From contig DASZZN010000018.1 of NCBI GenBank assembly GCA_035544955.1, positions 62,001-126,000 of the forward strand: 64,000 nucleotides of DNA, given 5' to 3'. Made by a program: the position numbers and the translations under genes. Source of the stretch: Candidatus Dormiibacterota bacterium (lineage in GTDB: Bacteria; Chloroflexota; Dormibacteria; CF-121). This document shows, piece after piece, positions 30,524 to 40,994 of this stretch; the stretch's first letter is position 1, and each line of letters opens with the position of its first letter. The notes beneath the pieces were generated by a model. It saw only the letters and a program-made list of their open reading frames with translations, had not been told where the DNA came from and did no database searches.

Positions 30524-32614
30524 GTGCGCTACGCCGTTCTCGGCGGCGGACCCTCAGGACTTTACTTCGCGCTGCTGGCGAAAAAGGCCAACCCGAGCGA
30601 CGAGGTCCTGGTGGTGGAGCGCAATCCACCCGACGCCACCTTCGGGTGGGGAGTGGTCTTTTCCGAGGAAACGCTTGGAGCGCTACGGGATGCCGACTAC
30701 GAGACCTATACCGAGATCGGCGAGAACTTCGCTCGCTGGAATGCGATTGATATCTATTACCAGGACACGAAGGTCCGTTCACGCGGGCATGTCTTTACCG
30801 GGATCTCGCGCAAGGTGCTGCTCAATATCCTTCAGCGGCGCTGCCGGGCGCTCGGGGTACGGCTCGAGTTCGAGCACGAGGTCCGCGATCTCGGCGAGTT
30901 CGAGGGCGCCGATCTCATCGTCGGCGCGGATGGCATCAATGGCCTCGTTCGCCGGACCTACGCGGAGTTCTTCAAGGCACAACTTGCCGTGCATCCGACG
31001 AAATACGTGTGGTTTGGAAGCGATCTTCCGCTCGACGCCTTCACCTTCATCTTCCGTCGCAACCATCACGGCCTGTTCCAGGTCCACGCCTATCCCTTCG
31101 ATGCCCGCACCTGCACCTTCATCGTGGAGTGCCCGGAGGAAGCCTGGCGCCGTGCCGGCCTGGAATCGGCGAGTGAGGCCGACAGCATCGCCTACTGCGA
31201 AGCCCTTTTCCAACCGGAGCTCCATGGGCGGCGTCTGATGTCGAACCGCTCGCTCTGGGTCAACTTCGCCACGCTGCGCCAGGAAAGCTGGCACCACGGC
31301 AACGTCGTGCTGCTCGGTGACGCCGCCCACACCGCTCACTTTTCTATCGGGTCCGGCACCAAGCTGGCGATGGAGGACAGCATTGCGCTGGTTGATGCGT
31401 TGCGCCGGCATCGCGACCCCGCCGCGGCCCTCAACGACTACGAGATGGAGCGCCAGCCGGTGGTCGAGCGGTTCCAGGAGGCCGCGCTCGAAAGTTCCAG
31501 CTATTTCGAGCATGTCTCGCGCTATACGCGCTTCGACCCACGGCAGTTCGCCTTCAACCTGCTGACTCGTAGTCGGCGGATTACCTACATCAACCTGACA
31601 CAGCGCGACCCGGAGCTGGTGCGCACCGTGGATTCCTGGTTCGCCGCCGCCGCGAGCGGGTCGCCAGACGGTGCTTTCCGGCTGAGCCCGCCCCCAATGT
31701 TCACACCGTTCCGCATCGGAGAACTGACCATCCCCAATCGTGTGGCGGTCGCCGCGGGGTCGGACCTCGAGGCAGCCGCTCGCCTGGGGGCGGGCCTGGT
31801 GATCACCGAGTTCGTGAGCGTGACCGAGGACGGCCGCATCACACCTGAGACGCCGCTGATCGACCGGGCCCAGCAGGACAATCTGCGATCGGCGGTCGAG
31901 CGGATACACCAGGCCGGTAGTCGCGTAGCGCTACAGCTCGGTCATGCCGGCCGCCGGGGCTCGATGCGGCCACGCTCGCAGGGTGTCGACCGGCCGCTAC
32001 GTCACGGCGGGTGGCGACTGATGGCGGCCTCGCCCATCGCGTACACGCCTCACGCTGCGCTGCCGAAGGCGATGACGGGGCGCGACATCGAACATGTGGT
32101 GAAGGTCTTCGCCCTAGCGGCAAAGGTGGCAGCCGGCTGCGGTCTCGATGCATTGGAGCTGAACTTCGCGCAGGGATATCTCGTCGCCGGGTTCATCTCG
32201 CCGCTCACCAATCGGCGCAGCGACGAATACGGCGGTTCGCTCGAGAACCGCATGCGCTTTCCCATCCAGGTCCTCGACGCGGTCCGCGTGGCCTGGGAGC
32301 GCCCGCTTTTGATACGGATCTCAGCCAGCGACTGGGCCGATGGCGGGTTGACCCCGGATGAATCGGTTGAAATCGGTGCGATGCTGAAAGCCCATGGTGG
32401 CGACCTGGTCCACGCGGTGATGGGTCAAACCGTCTGGGAGAGCCGCCCCGACTACCGGCGCCTCTTCGCGGTCCCGGCCAGCGACCGCATCCGAAACGAG
32501 GCGGGCATCCCGACGATCGCTTCCGGCAACATCACGACCGCCGATGACGTCAACACCATTCTGGCAGCCGGTCGCGCCGACCTCTGCGTCCTGGAGCTGT
32601 CGGCTTCCGGGTAA
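30524..32614 (+). CDS. Anthraniloyl-/salicylyl-CoA monooxygenase-reductase homologue, C-terminally short
   Basis: 696 residues in two fused flavoprotein domains. The N-terminal FAD hydroxylase has GGGPSGLYFALLAKK, DLIVGADGINGLVR and the GD motif VLLGDAAHTAHFSIGSGTKLAMED. From about residue 390 there is an Old Yellow Enzyme-like TIM barrel: FTPFRIGELTIPNRV, VALQLGHAGRRGS, LNFAQGYLVAGFISPLTNRRSDEYGGSLENR (two parts) and IPTIASGNITT. The order matches anthraniloyl-CoA monooxygenase/reductase and salicylyl-CoA 5-hydroxylase. The barrel stops at RADLCVLELSASG, where homologues continue with a GRPHL-type phosphate loop and a C-terminal helix; about 60-80 residues appear missing. It starts with GTG 2 nt after the luciferase-like gene. 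Confidence 0.82.
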   Translation: MRYAVLGGGPSGLYFALLAKKANPSDEVLVVERNPPDATFGWGVVFSEETLGALRDADYETYTEIGENFARWNAIDIYYQDTKVRSRGHVFTGISRKVLLNILQRRCRALGVRLEFEHEVRDLGEFEGADLIVGADGINGLVRRTYAEFFKAQLAVHPTKYVWFGSDLPLDAFTFIFRRNHHGLFQVHAYPFDARTCTFIVECPEEAWRRAGLESASEADSIAYCEALFQPELHGRRLMSNRSLWVNFATLRQESWHHGNVVLLGDAAHTAHFSIGSGTKLAMEDSIALVDALRRHRDPAAALNDYEMERQPVVERFQEAALESSSYFEHVSRYTRFDPRQFAFNLLTRSRRITYINLTQRDPELVRTVDSWFAAAASGSPDGAFRLSPPPMFTPFRIGELTIPNRVAVAAGSDLEAAARLGAGLVITEFVSVTEDGRITPETPLIDRAQQDNLRSAVERIHQAGSRVALQLGHAGRRGSMRPRSQGVDRPLRHGGWRLMAASPIAYTPHAALPKAMTGRDIEHVVKVFALAAKVAAGCGLDALELNFAQGYLVAGFISPLTNRRSDEYGGSLENRMRFPIQVLDAVRVAWERPLLIRISASDWADGGLTPDESVEIGAMLKAHGGDLVHAVMGQTVWESRPDYRRLFAVPASDRIRNEAGIPTIASGNITTADDVNTILAAGRADLCVLELSASG

Positions 32615-32637
32615 CGTCGATCGAGGCGTCCCGGTGA

Positions 32638-33123
32638 CTAGACGGTCACGATGATCGTTCCGGTCATGCTCGGATGGATCCGGCAGTGGTACGCGAAGCT
32701 GCCCCTGGCCATGAACGTGAAGGCGAAACTCCGACCCGGTGCCAGATCTCCCGAATTGAAGAGGCCGCCGTTTGCGGTGACAGTGTGGGTGACCACATCA
32801 CGATTCATGAACGTGACGCGGGTTCCCGCACGGACGCTGAGGCTGGACGGTGTGAACGCGAAACTCATGATGTTGACCACAGCGGCCATCATCGGAGGCG
32901 CTGTCGGTCGCGGCGTTGGAGCCGGCGTCGGCCGCGGTGTTGAAACCACCGGCTGCGGCGTCGGCGCCGGCGTGTCGACGGGTGTCGGCGAAGCGGTCGG
33001 CGACGGCGTTGAGCTCGCGGCTGCCGCGGATAGAGATGGTGGCGGAGAAGATTGGCTCGTCGCCTGCGTGCCGCAGGCTGTGAGCACGCATACCGCGACG
33101 ATTGCCAATAGCTTTGGTTCCAT
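32638..33123 (-). CDS. Cupredoxin (plastocyanin-like) lipoprotein
   Basis: 161 residues from the ATG at 33123. Lipoprotein signal (MEPKLLAIVAVCVLTACGT, lipobox LTAC) followed by a Ser/Thr/Pro-rich linker of about 70 residues with TPAPTP-type repeats, and a C-terminal cupredoxin domain. Type 1 copper ligands are visible: His in THTVTANGG, Cys and His in YHCRIHPSMTG, and Met in the same motif. It is probably an extracytoplasmic electron carrier tethered to the membrane. A Shine-Dalgarno GGAGG lies 5 nt before the ATG. The upstream open frame is rejected because the signal begins at 33123. Divergent from the adenine deaminase-like gene. Confidence 0.85.
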   Translation of the reverse strand: MEPKLLAIVAVCVLTACGTQATSQSSPPPSLSAAAASSTPSPTASPTPVDTPAPTPQPVVSTPRPTPAPTPRPTAPPMMAAVVNIMSFAFTPSSLSVRAGTRVTFMNRDVVTHTVTANGGLFNSGDLAPGRSFAFTFMARGSFAYHCRIHPSMTGTIIVTV

Positions 33124-33154
33124 GGGCGCCTCCGTCGAGAAAATCAGTTGGAGG

Positions 33155-34600
<1,446 letters not shown>

Positions 34601-34608
<8 letters not shown>

Positions 34609-35428
34609 CGCGCCTAAGGGTAAGTCCGATAAAGCCGTGCGCGGGCTTTGGATCGCTGAAGACTCGAGTCGCGGGGTCCGCCTCGGAGACCTTCGAGGTG
34701 TCCCAAAGGCGGTTCTGCGCCTCGAAGGTGACCTCGGCCATCCCGCTGAATTGGTCGAGGAGGCGAATCCCCATTTCGTGCACCAGGTGCTGGATCGACA
34801 TGCTGACGAACCCATCGAAGGTCGCGGTCACCGCATCGCGCACTGCCTCCGAGGCGATGTGGGCGGGGCCGTCCATGACGCCGTCTTCGGCGCGGCCGTA
34901 GCGCCAGTGCACATCGAGGTAGATGAAGAGCGGCCGGTCCGCGACTTCCGGCAAGGTCGTGTAGGCGTCGCGAGCAAAATCCTTGAAGGCGCTGCCCGTC
35001 AGCTTGACCAGCCGGAGGTTGCGCCGGCCGCAGCGGAGCGCACGCAGCCCGTCTCGTCCGATTTCCAGCTCCACTGACCCGTAATCATCCTCCAGTGGGC
35101 TCAGCAGTTTCGGGCTGTGTTTGGCAAAAGGAATCTCCTGGACGAAGAGGCGCAGCCATTGCATCTGCGGATAGGTCGTAAGGAGGCGGCGGCCGAGGAA
35201 GGCGGCGAAGCCCTCGTGGGTCGCGCCCGGGTACTCGAGCGCCATGGCATACACGAAGTTCTTCATGGTGTCGGTCGCGACCACCTCGCGGTTATCGCCC
35301 TCGGTGTAGGCCGGCAGGAAATTGTCGCCGAAGACGTCGATGCTGACCCGGCCGGCCAGCAGCCCACGGACCTGGTGCGTCCGGTAGAAGGAAACGTTGT
35401 GCTTGCCGTAGCGGATGTCGGCTTTCAC
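34601..35428 (-). CDS. uox: Urate oxidase (uricase)
   Basis: 275 residues. Cofactor-free oxidation of urate to 5-hydroxyisourate. Two T-fold halves: YGKHNVSFYRTHQV near the start, the catalytic Thr region VVATDTMKNFVYAMALEYPG near residue 50, FAAFLGRRLLTTYPQ, RNLRLVKLTGSAFKDFARDAYTTLPEVADRPL (in parts), and the C-terminal MSIQHLVHEMGIRLLDQF. The length is normal for the short bacterial forms. It overlaps OHCU decarboxylase upstream by 4 nt and DUF3830 downstream by 8 nt. Next to HIU hydrolase and OHCU decarboxylase it completes urate to S-allantoin. Confidence 0.93.
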
Positions 35429-35847
35429 GAGCGCAACCGGTCCTCGGCGATGGCCACGATGGCGCGCAGGCCCTCCTCCATCTCTTCCTCGCGCGATCGG
35501 TGCAGACGCTCCTGCAGCACGTCGACGATCTGACCCTTCGGGCGGCGATTGACGAAGACGACGAAGCGGAACCCGAAGCGCCGCTCGTAATCCGCGTTGA
35601 GTCGGTCTAGCTCTGGGACCGAACTGGCACCCTGCTCCTGGAGCGAACGGTGCGAGAGGTGGCGCGGGTCCGCGCCGATCCGTGGATGGGCATTGAGCGT
35701 TGCCACTTTTTCCGCCTCGGTCAGCGTCGGCACGATGGCGCGCATCCCTGCAATCACCTCCGCTGTCGAGTGATAGGGGCCGCCGGCACGAACTTTCTCG
35801 GCCAGTGGCGTCGACCCTTCGAGGGCTTCCTCGATCGTCGTCATCAC
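35425..35847 (-). CDS. uraD: 2-oxo-4-hydroxy-4-carboxy-5-ureidoimidazoline (OHCU) decarboxylase
   Basis: 140 residues, somewhat short for the family. The catalytic His is in the LNAHPRIGADPRHLS motif (near residue 54), and the E-G segment SLQEQGASSVPELDRLNADYERRFGFRFVVFVNRRPKGQIVDVLQERL gives the family's conserved Glu and Arg (read as EQGASSV and RFGFRFVVF). It converts OHCU to (S)-allantoin. A second ATG one codon later at 35844 is the coupled start relative to the HIU hydrolase stop. Between HIU hydrolase and uricase in the run. Confidence 0.92.
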   Translation of the reverse strand: MMTTIEEALEGSTPLAEKVRAGGPYHSTAEVIAGMRAIVPTLTEAEKVATLNAHPRIGADPRHLSHRSLQEQGASSVPELDRLNADYERRFGFRFVVFVNRRPKGQIVDVLQERLHRSREEEMEEGLRAIVAIAEDRLRS

Positions 35848-36152
35848 GTCCCGCGGTAGGTCGTGCAGGAGTAGGGTGCGATCAGCAGCGGCACGTGGTA
35901 GTGTCGCCCTTCGCTGAGCTGGAGCTCGAGGGCGATCGTCTCGAAAAGGTGCGGGGTGGCGCCCCAGTAGGCGCCGACCTCAACCAGCAACCGGTATGAC
36001 CCGGGATTGATCCCGCCGCCACTCAGGTCGGCGATCCGTCCCTCGCTATCGGTGGTGAGCGAGCGCGTACCCAGCGTCACGCGGACGCCCGCGGCCGGCT
36101 GTCCCGAGGCGACGTCGAGGACGTGGGTGGATACCGTCGCCAGCGCGCTCAC
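35844..36152 (-). CDS. uraH: 5-hydroxyisourate hydrolase (transthyretin-like)
   Basis: 102 residues. Catalytic features of HIU hydrolases: the N-terminal STHVLDVASGQPAAGV (His near residue 9), the Arg in the following strand, HYHVPLLIAPYSCTTYRGT with the terminal YRGx signature (YRGS in most, YRGT here). Cytosolic homotetramer that opens the HIU ring to OHCU. It overlaps the xanthine dehydrogenase large subunit gene upstream and OHCU decarboxylase downstream by 4 nt each, showing translational coupling. Confidence 0.93.
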   Translation of the reverse strand: MSALATVSTHVLDVASGQPAAGVRVTLGTRSLTTDSEGRIADLSGGGINPGSYRLLVEVGAYWGATPHLFETIALELQLSEGRHYHVPLLIAPYSCTTYRGT

Positions 36153-38338
36153 AACCCCACCAGGTCATCGGGCTTGACTGGCGCGCGGCGCAGCTCGCGG
36201 CCGGTGGCGTGGCGCAGGGCGGCGACCACCGCCGCGGGGACGACGACCGTCGAGGGCTCGCCGACACCCTTGGCCCCGTAGGGCAGGCCCGGCTCGGGCT
36301 CCTCGACGATTTCCGAAACCACGGGCGGCATATCGAGGATCGTAGGGATGAGGTAGTCGGTGAACGACGCATTCTTCACCTGGCCGTCGACCAGCGCGAC
36401 CTCCTCCATCAATGCCAGCCCCAGGCCCTGCGCCGCGCCGCCCTCGATCTGGCCGAGGACGCTCTGCGGATTGAGCGCGCGACCGACGTCCTGCGCCACC
36501 GCGAGCTGCACGACGCGAACCAGGCCCAGCTCCACATCAACCTCGACCACGGCGCGCGCCGCCCCGAACGCGAAGGTTACGTGCGGATCGCCCTGCCCGT
36601 TCGCATCGAGCTTGCCGGTCGGCCGGTGATGAAAGACGCGGGTCGCCTCGACCGGTCGACGCAAGGCCTGCAGCCCGCCGTTCCGCTCGATCGCCGCATG
36701 CACCGCCTGGCAGGCAAGCTGGACGGCCCCGCCGGTCATCATCGTCTGCCGGGAGGCCGAGCTGGAGCCGGCGGATCCGATCGCCGTGTCAGGCCGGCGG
36801 AGGACGACGCGATCGATGCCGAGCTCCGTGCGGACGATTTGCGTCACGATCGTATCCAGCCCCTGGCCGACCTCGACCGCGGCCGACTTCACTTCGGCGA
36901 TGGGGCCCTCCTTGTCGATCGAGACGCGGACCCATGCCTCAGAGGAATCGTCGAAGCCCTCGCTGTAGCCGAGGTTCTTGTAGCCGACGGCAACCCCGAC
37001 CCCGCGTTTCAGCGCTTCACCGTGGCCGACGTTGCCGGCGCCCCCGGGCAGAAGCATCGGGTCCCGGTCGAGTGCCGACTCCTCGGGCGGAAAAGGGAGC
37101 TGTTGTAACCGCTGAAGGCACTCGCGCACCGGGGCTACGCCGGCAATTGGCTGACCGGTCGGCAGCACCGAACCGGAGTGCACCGCGTTCTTGAGGCGGA
37201 GCTCGATCGGATCGAGGTTGAGCGCCGCGGCCAGCTTGTCCATCTGCGCCTCGTAGGCAAAGCACGCCTGCACCGCGCCGAAGCCGCGCATCGCGCCGCA
37301 TGGCGGGTTGTTGGTGAAGAGCGCCGTCCCCTCGAGCCGCGCGTTCGGGACCTCATAGGGCCCTGCCGCAAAGGTCGTGGCGTTACCGATGACGGCTGGC
37401 GACGTCGAGGTGTAGGCGCCACCGTCGACCAGCAGGCGAGCCTGGACGTTGACCAGCGATCCGTCTCGGGTCGCGCCGTGCCGCATCCAGACCCGTGAGG
37501 GATGCCGATGCACGTGCCCGAAAAACGATTCCTGCCGGCCGTACGCCATCTTGACTGGCCGCTTCGTTCGTAGCGCCAGCAGGCAGGCATGGATCTGCAT
37601 GCTGACATCCTCGCGCGCGCCGAAGGCGCCACCCACGCCGGAGAGGTGCAGCCGCACACGTTCAGGTGAGAGATCGAGGCAGGGCGCCAGCTGTTCGAGA
37701 TCCGCGTGGAGCCACTGGGTGGCGATGAAGAGGTCGACGCCGCCGTCGGCGGCAGGAACAGCGAGACCCGCTTCCGGGCCAAGCGGTGCCTGGTCCTGCA
37801 TCCCGGTCTCGTACATGCCTTCGACCCAGACATCGGCCGGCGCGTTGGGGTCGCCGTGGACGATCGTCAGGGTCCGCACGATGTTGCCCTGGGGATGGAC
37901 GGAGGGCGCCGTCGGTTCGAGTGCCCGCTCCATGTCGGTGACGGGGGTCAGGACCTTGTAGTTGACGGCGATCTTCTTCAGCGCGGCCCGCGCCAGTTCC
38001 GGATCCTCGGCGGCAAGGATCGCCACGGCCTCGCCGGCGTAGCGAACGACATCCACGGCCAGCACGGGCTGGTCCTGCACATCCAGCCCGAAGGTTTTCT
38101 TGCCGGGCACGTCGGCGTGGGTCAGCACGGCGCTCACGCCTGGCGTCTCGAGGGCCGCCGACGTATCGATCGAAACGATCCTGGCATGTGGATGCGGGCT
38201 GCGAAGGGTCGCGCCCCAGAGCATCCCGTCGCGGTGGAGGTCGCTCGCGTACTCGAACTCTCCCTTGACCTTGGGGACGCCGTCGACCCGTCGGACCGAC
38301 TGACCAACGCCGCCCTGGCGGCGGAGGTTGACACTCAT
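36149..38338 (-). CDS. Xanthine dehydrogenase, molybdopterin-binding subunit
   Basis: 729 residues from the ATG at 38338, which overlaps the preceding stop as ATGA. It is the large subunit of a three-subunit xanthine dehydrogenase. Features: KVKGEFEYASDL, the Mo-ligand segments DQAPLGPEAG, SGVGGAFGAREDVSMQ, PPCGAMRGFGAVQACFAYEAQMD and the catalytic Glu in GAKGVGEPSTV. MCD or Mo-MPT would be needed. It hydroxylates hypoxanthine to xanthine and urate, or a related heterocycle. Separated from the FAD and Fe-S subunits by an amidohydrolase gene, an unusual order. Confidence 0.88.
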   Translation of the reverse strand: MSVNLRRQGGVGQSVRRVDGVPKVKGEFEYASDLHRDGMLWGATLRSPHPHARIVSIDTSAALETPGVSAVLTHADVPGKKTFGLDVQDQPVLAVDVVRYAGEAVAILAAEDPELARAALKKIAVNYKVLTPVTDMERALEPTAPSVHPQGNIVRTLTIVHGDPNAPADVWVEGMYETGMQDQAPLGPEAGLAVPAADGGVDLFIATQWLHADLEQLAPCLDLSPERVRLHLSGVGGAFGAREDVSMQIHACLLALRTKRPVKMAYGRQESFFGHVHRHPSRVWMRHGATRDGSLVNVQARLLVDGGAYTSTSPAVIGNATTFAAGPYEVPNARLEGTALFTNNPPCGAMRGFGAVQACFAYEAQMDKLAAALNLDPIELRLKNAVHSGSVLPTGQPIAGVAPVRECLQRLQQLPFPPEESALDRDPMLLPGGAGNVGHGEALKRGVGVAVGYKNLGYSEGFDDSSEAWVRVSIDKEGPIAEVKSAAVEVGQGLDTIVTQIVRTELGIDRVVLRRPDTAIGSAGSSSASRQTMMTGGAVQLACQAVHAAIERNGGLQALRRPVEATRVFHHRPTGKLDANGQGDPHVTFAFGAARAVVEVDVELGLVRVVQLAVAQDVGRALNPQSVLGQIEGGAAQGLGLALMEEVALVDGQVKNASFTDYLIPTILDMPPVVSEIVEEPEPGLPYGAKGVGEPSTVVVPAAVVAALRHATGRELRRAPVKPDDLVGL

Positions 38339-39648
38339 GCCCAAATCATGGTGGCCTCGCTGAGGTTCACCAGCTGTCCGTCATGGACCACGGGCTGTCC
38401 CTCGACGAAGAGGTGCTGCACCGGTCCCGGGTTGCAGAAGACGAGGGCCGCGACTGGATCTGCTTCCGCACCGCGATGCGGAAGTCCATCGATCGGAAAG
38501 AGCGCGATATCGGCCCGCTTGCCGACCTGGATCGAGCCGACGTCGTCGCGGCCGAGGCACGCCGCCCCGCCGCGTGTCGCCACTCGCAACGCCTCGCGCG
38601 CGGTCATCGCCGCCGGCCCCTTGCGTCCCCTGGTGGTCAGCAGCGCCTGCCGCACCTCGCCCAGCATGTTGCCGCTGTCGTTCGAGGCGGAGCCGTCCAC
38701 CGCGAGGCCGACCGCCACCCCCGCATCGAGCATCTCTCTCGCCGGCGCGAACCCCGATCCCAGCCGCATGTTCGAGGTGGGGCACCAGGCGACCGCGGTC
38801 CCGGTGGCTCCCATGCGGCCGATGTCGACGTCGTTGACGTGCACGCAGTGGGCGAGCCAGACGTCCGAGCCGAGGAAACCGAGATCCTCGAGCAGCTCGA
38901 GCGGCCGGCGCTTGAAGGTTGCCTGGCAGTACGCCTCCTCATCGAGTGTCTCGGCGATGTGGGTGTGCAGGCGCACGTTGCGGCGCCGAGCGAGCGCCGC
39001 CGACTCGCGCATCAGCCGCTCGGAAACGGAGAAGGGAGAGCACGGTCCAACCGCGATCCGCCGCATCGCGCCCGGTGCAGGATCGTGGAAGCGCTGGATC
39101 GCCTCATCGGTCGCCGCAAGAATGGTGTCGATGTCCTCGACCACCCGATCCGGGGGTAGGCCGCCACTCGACTGGCCCAGGTCCATCGATCCCCGGCAGG
39201 GGTGGAATCGCAGGCCGAGCTGCTCCGCGACTTCGATCTCGGCCTCGAGCAGGCCGATGACGCCCGAAGGGAAGACATAGTGGTGGTCGGTCGTCGTCGA
39301 GCAGCCGCTGAGCGCCAGCTCGGCGAGGCCGACCTCGGCGGCGGTGCGCTCCCAGTCGGCGTCGATCGTCGCCCATATTGGGTAGAGCTCGCGGAGCCAG
39401 TCGAACAAGCCGCCCTGCTGGGCATGGACCCGCGTGAGCGTCTGGTAGAGGTGGTGGTGGGTGTTGATCAGCCCCGGCAGTGCGACCAGGCCGCGGCCGT
39501 CGATGACGTCCGGTTGGTCCCGAACTGGGGGGCGTCCCTGGCCAACCCAGCTGATGACACCCCCGTCGATCAGGACGGAGCCGTTCTCCAGCTCCGTGCC
39601 GTCGTCGTCCATGGTGACGACCACCCGGCAACCGTCGAGCAGGATCAT
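38335..39648 (-). CDS. 8-oxoguanine deaminase-type amidohydrolase
   Basis: 437 residues. Amidohydrolase superfamily, of the 8-oxoguanine deaminase / atrazine chlorohydrolase-like branch. Visible are GLINTHHHLYQTLTR (metal His pair near residue 66), the substrate-binding region TTDHHYVFPSG, HTHIAETLDEEAYC, WLAHCVHVNDVDI and LAVDGSASNDSGNMLGEVR with the metal Asp. Deamination of 8-oxoguanine gives urate, matching the neighbouring uricase. The ATG at 39648 is used; the upstream extension is arginine/glycine-rich shadow. It sits between the Mo and Fe-S subunits of xanthine dehydrogenase. Confidence 0.85.
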   Translation of the reverse strand: MILLDGCRVVVTMDDDGTELENGSVLIDGGVISWVGQGRPPVRDQPDVIDGRGLVALPGLINTHHHLYQTLTRVHAQQGGLFDWLRELYPIWATIDADWERTAAEVGLAELALSGCSTTTDHHYVFPSGVIGLLEAEIEVAEQLGLRFHPCRGSMDLGQSSGGLPPDRVVEDIDTILAATDEAIQRFHDPAPGAMRRIAVGPCSPFSVSERLMRESAALARRRNVRLHTHIAETLDEEAYCQATFKRRPLELLEDLGFLGSDVWLAHCVHVNDVDIGRMGATGTAVAWCPTSNMRLGSGFAPAREMLDAGVAVGLAVDGSASNDSGNMLGEVRQALLTTRGRKGPAAMTAREALRVATRGGAACLGRDDVGSIQVGKRADIALFPIDGLPHRGAEADPVAALVFCNPGPVQHLFVEGQPVVHDGQLVNLSEATMIWA

Positions 39649-40109
39649 GCGCCGGCTCGCAGGCGGGCAGCCGCCAGCTCGACCGCGTCGACGATCTTCT
39701 GGTACCCGGTACAGCGACAGATATTTCCGCTCAGCGCCTCGCGCACGGTGACCGGGCTGGGGTCCGGGTCTTGCTGCAGCAGGTCGGCCACGGCCACCAC
39801 GAAGCCGGGCGTGCAGAAGCCGCACTGCACCGCACCCGCCTCGAGGAACGCCTCCTGGATCGGATGGAGCTTGTCGCCATCGATGAGGCTCTCGACGGTC
39901 CGCACCTCGCGCTCGTGCGCCTGGGCCGCCAGCACGAGGCAGCTGCAGACGAGCGTGCCGTCGAGCCAGACCGAGCACGATCCGCACTCACCCTGCTCGC
40001 AGGCGTTCTTCGAGCCGTAGAGACCGAGCGCTTCTCGAAGGAAGACCAGCAGGCTGGTTCCTGGCCAGACCTCGGCCTCCCGCCAGTCGCCGTTGACGCG
40101 CGTTCTCAC
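39645..40109 (-). CDS. Xanthine dehydrogenase, 2Fe-2S subunit
   Basis: 154 residues. The two [2Fe-2S] clusters are bound by CEQGECGSCSVWLDGTLVCSC (in parts CEQGECGSC and LVCSC) in the N-terminal ferredoxin domain, and by CGFCTPG plus CRCTGY in the C-terminal domain. It transfers electrons from the Mo centre to FAD. The GTG at 40109 overlaps the FAD-subunit stop (GTGA); the longer open frame upstream is the shadow of that subunit. Confidence 0.92.
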   Translation of the reverse strand: MRTRVNGDWREAEVWPGTSLLVFLREALGLYGSKNACEQGECGSCSVWLDGTLVCSCLVLAAQAHEREVRTVESLIDGDKLHPIQEAFLEAGAVQCGFCTPGFVVAVADLLQQDPDPSPVTVREALSGNICRCTGYQKIVDAVELAAARLRAGA

Positions 40110-40984
40110 AACCACGTCGGCAGTCTCCGTTCGGCGAGCGCCCACCCGATCGCTCGCCGCGCCAGCACGCGGCACCCGTGGCGCCGGTAGGCGGCGGTCC
40201 CGCGCACGTCGTCGAGCGGTTGCGCCGCGGCGGCGACCAGCTCGGCGAATTCGTCGGCCCATTGCTCGCTGAGCGGTGCCGACCGGTCGTCCCACGTCCC
40301 TGAGGTCGTGAGTGCTGCGGCCACGCGCTCTTCCGCCTGAGTCGCGCGCAAGATGGTTGGCCCGACCGAGCCGAGCGCCACGTTGACGCGCCGGCGCTCC
40401 TCGTCGATGACCAGGCAGAGGCCGGCCACCGCGATGACCATCGCGTTGCGTGTGCCGATCTTGGAAAAGCTGCCCGGGCCGCGAAGCCGTCGCCAGCGGG
40501 CGCCGATGATCAGCTCGTCGGGCGCAATCGCGGTCTTCTTCGGGCCGGTGAGAAAGAGGTTCCAGGGTAGTGAGCGTTCGCCGCGGGGGCCGCTCTTCAG
40601 CACCACCTCAGCGTCGTACGCCGCCAGCACCGGGAGCGCATCCCCCGCGGGCGAGGCGGTCCCAAGGTTGCCACCCACGGTGCCACGGTTGCGGATCTGC
40701 GGCGAACCCACAGAGCGCGAGGCCTGCATCAGCGGCTTGAACGCCGGCATCTCCCTGACGATGGTCGCGTAGGTCACGCCCGAACCGAGGAAGACATGGC
40801 CGCTCTCCTCCCGCCATTGGGTCAGCTCGGCAACCCGGTTGAGGTCGAGCATCGCCGGCGGGCGCAGGCGGCCAAAGTTCAGGTCGACCATCAGGTCGGT
40901 CCCGCCGTTGAGGGGGACGGCCTCCGGGCGCTCGGCCTTCATCGCGAGCGCTTCATCGAGCGAGTGGGGCAGCAGCACCTCCAT
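40106..40984 (-). CDS. Xanthine dehydrogenase, FAD-binding subunit
   Basis: 292 residues. CO dehydrogenase/xanthine dehydrogenase medium-subunit fold: PLNGGTDLMVDLNFG (FAD pyrophosphate site near residue 25), LGSGVTYATI, SVGSPQIRNRGTVGGNLGTASPAGD (in parts, the flavin ring site), and a C-terminal domain with LRGPGSFSKIGTRNAM. It overlaps the Fe-S subunit gene at its end and follows the allantoate-type hydrolase by 10 nt. Confidence 0.9.
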   Translation of the reverse strand: MEVLLPHSLDEALAMKAERPEAVPLNGGTDLMVDLNFGRLRPPAMLDLNRVAELTQWREESGHVFLGSGVTYATIVREMPAFKPLMQASRSVGSPQIRNRGTVGGNLGTASPAGDALPVLAAYDAEVVLKSGPRGERSLPWNLFLTGPKKTAIAPDELIIGARWRRLRGPGSFSKIGTRNAMVIAVAGLCLVIDEERRRVNVALGSVGPTILRATQAEERVAAALTTSGTWDDRSAPLSEQWADEFAELVAAAAQPLDDVRGTAAYRRHGCRVLARRAIGWALAERRLPTWL

Positions 40985-40994
40985 GGCGGTGCGA

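Noticed and set aside
36209-37108. Plus-strand open frame opposite the xanthine dehydrogenase large subunit
   Set aside because: High-GC shadow frame; the minus strand encodes conserved Mo-subunit motifs across the same bases.
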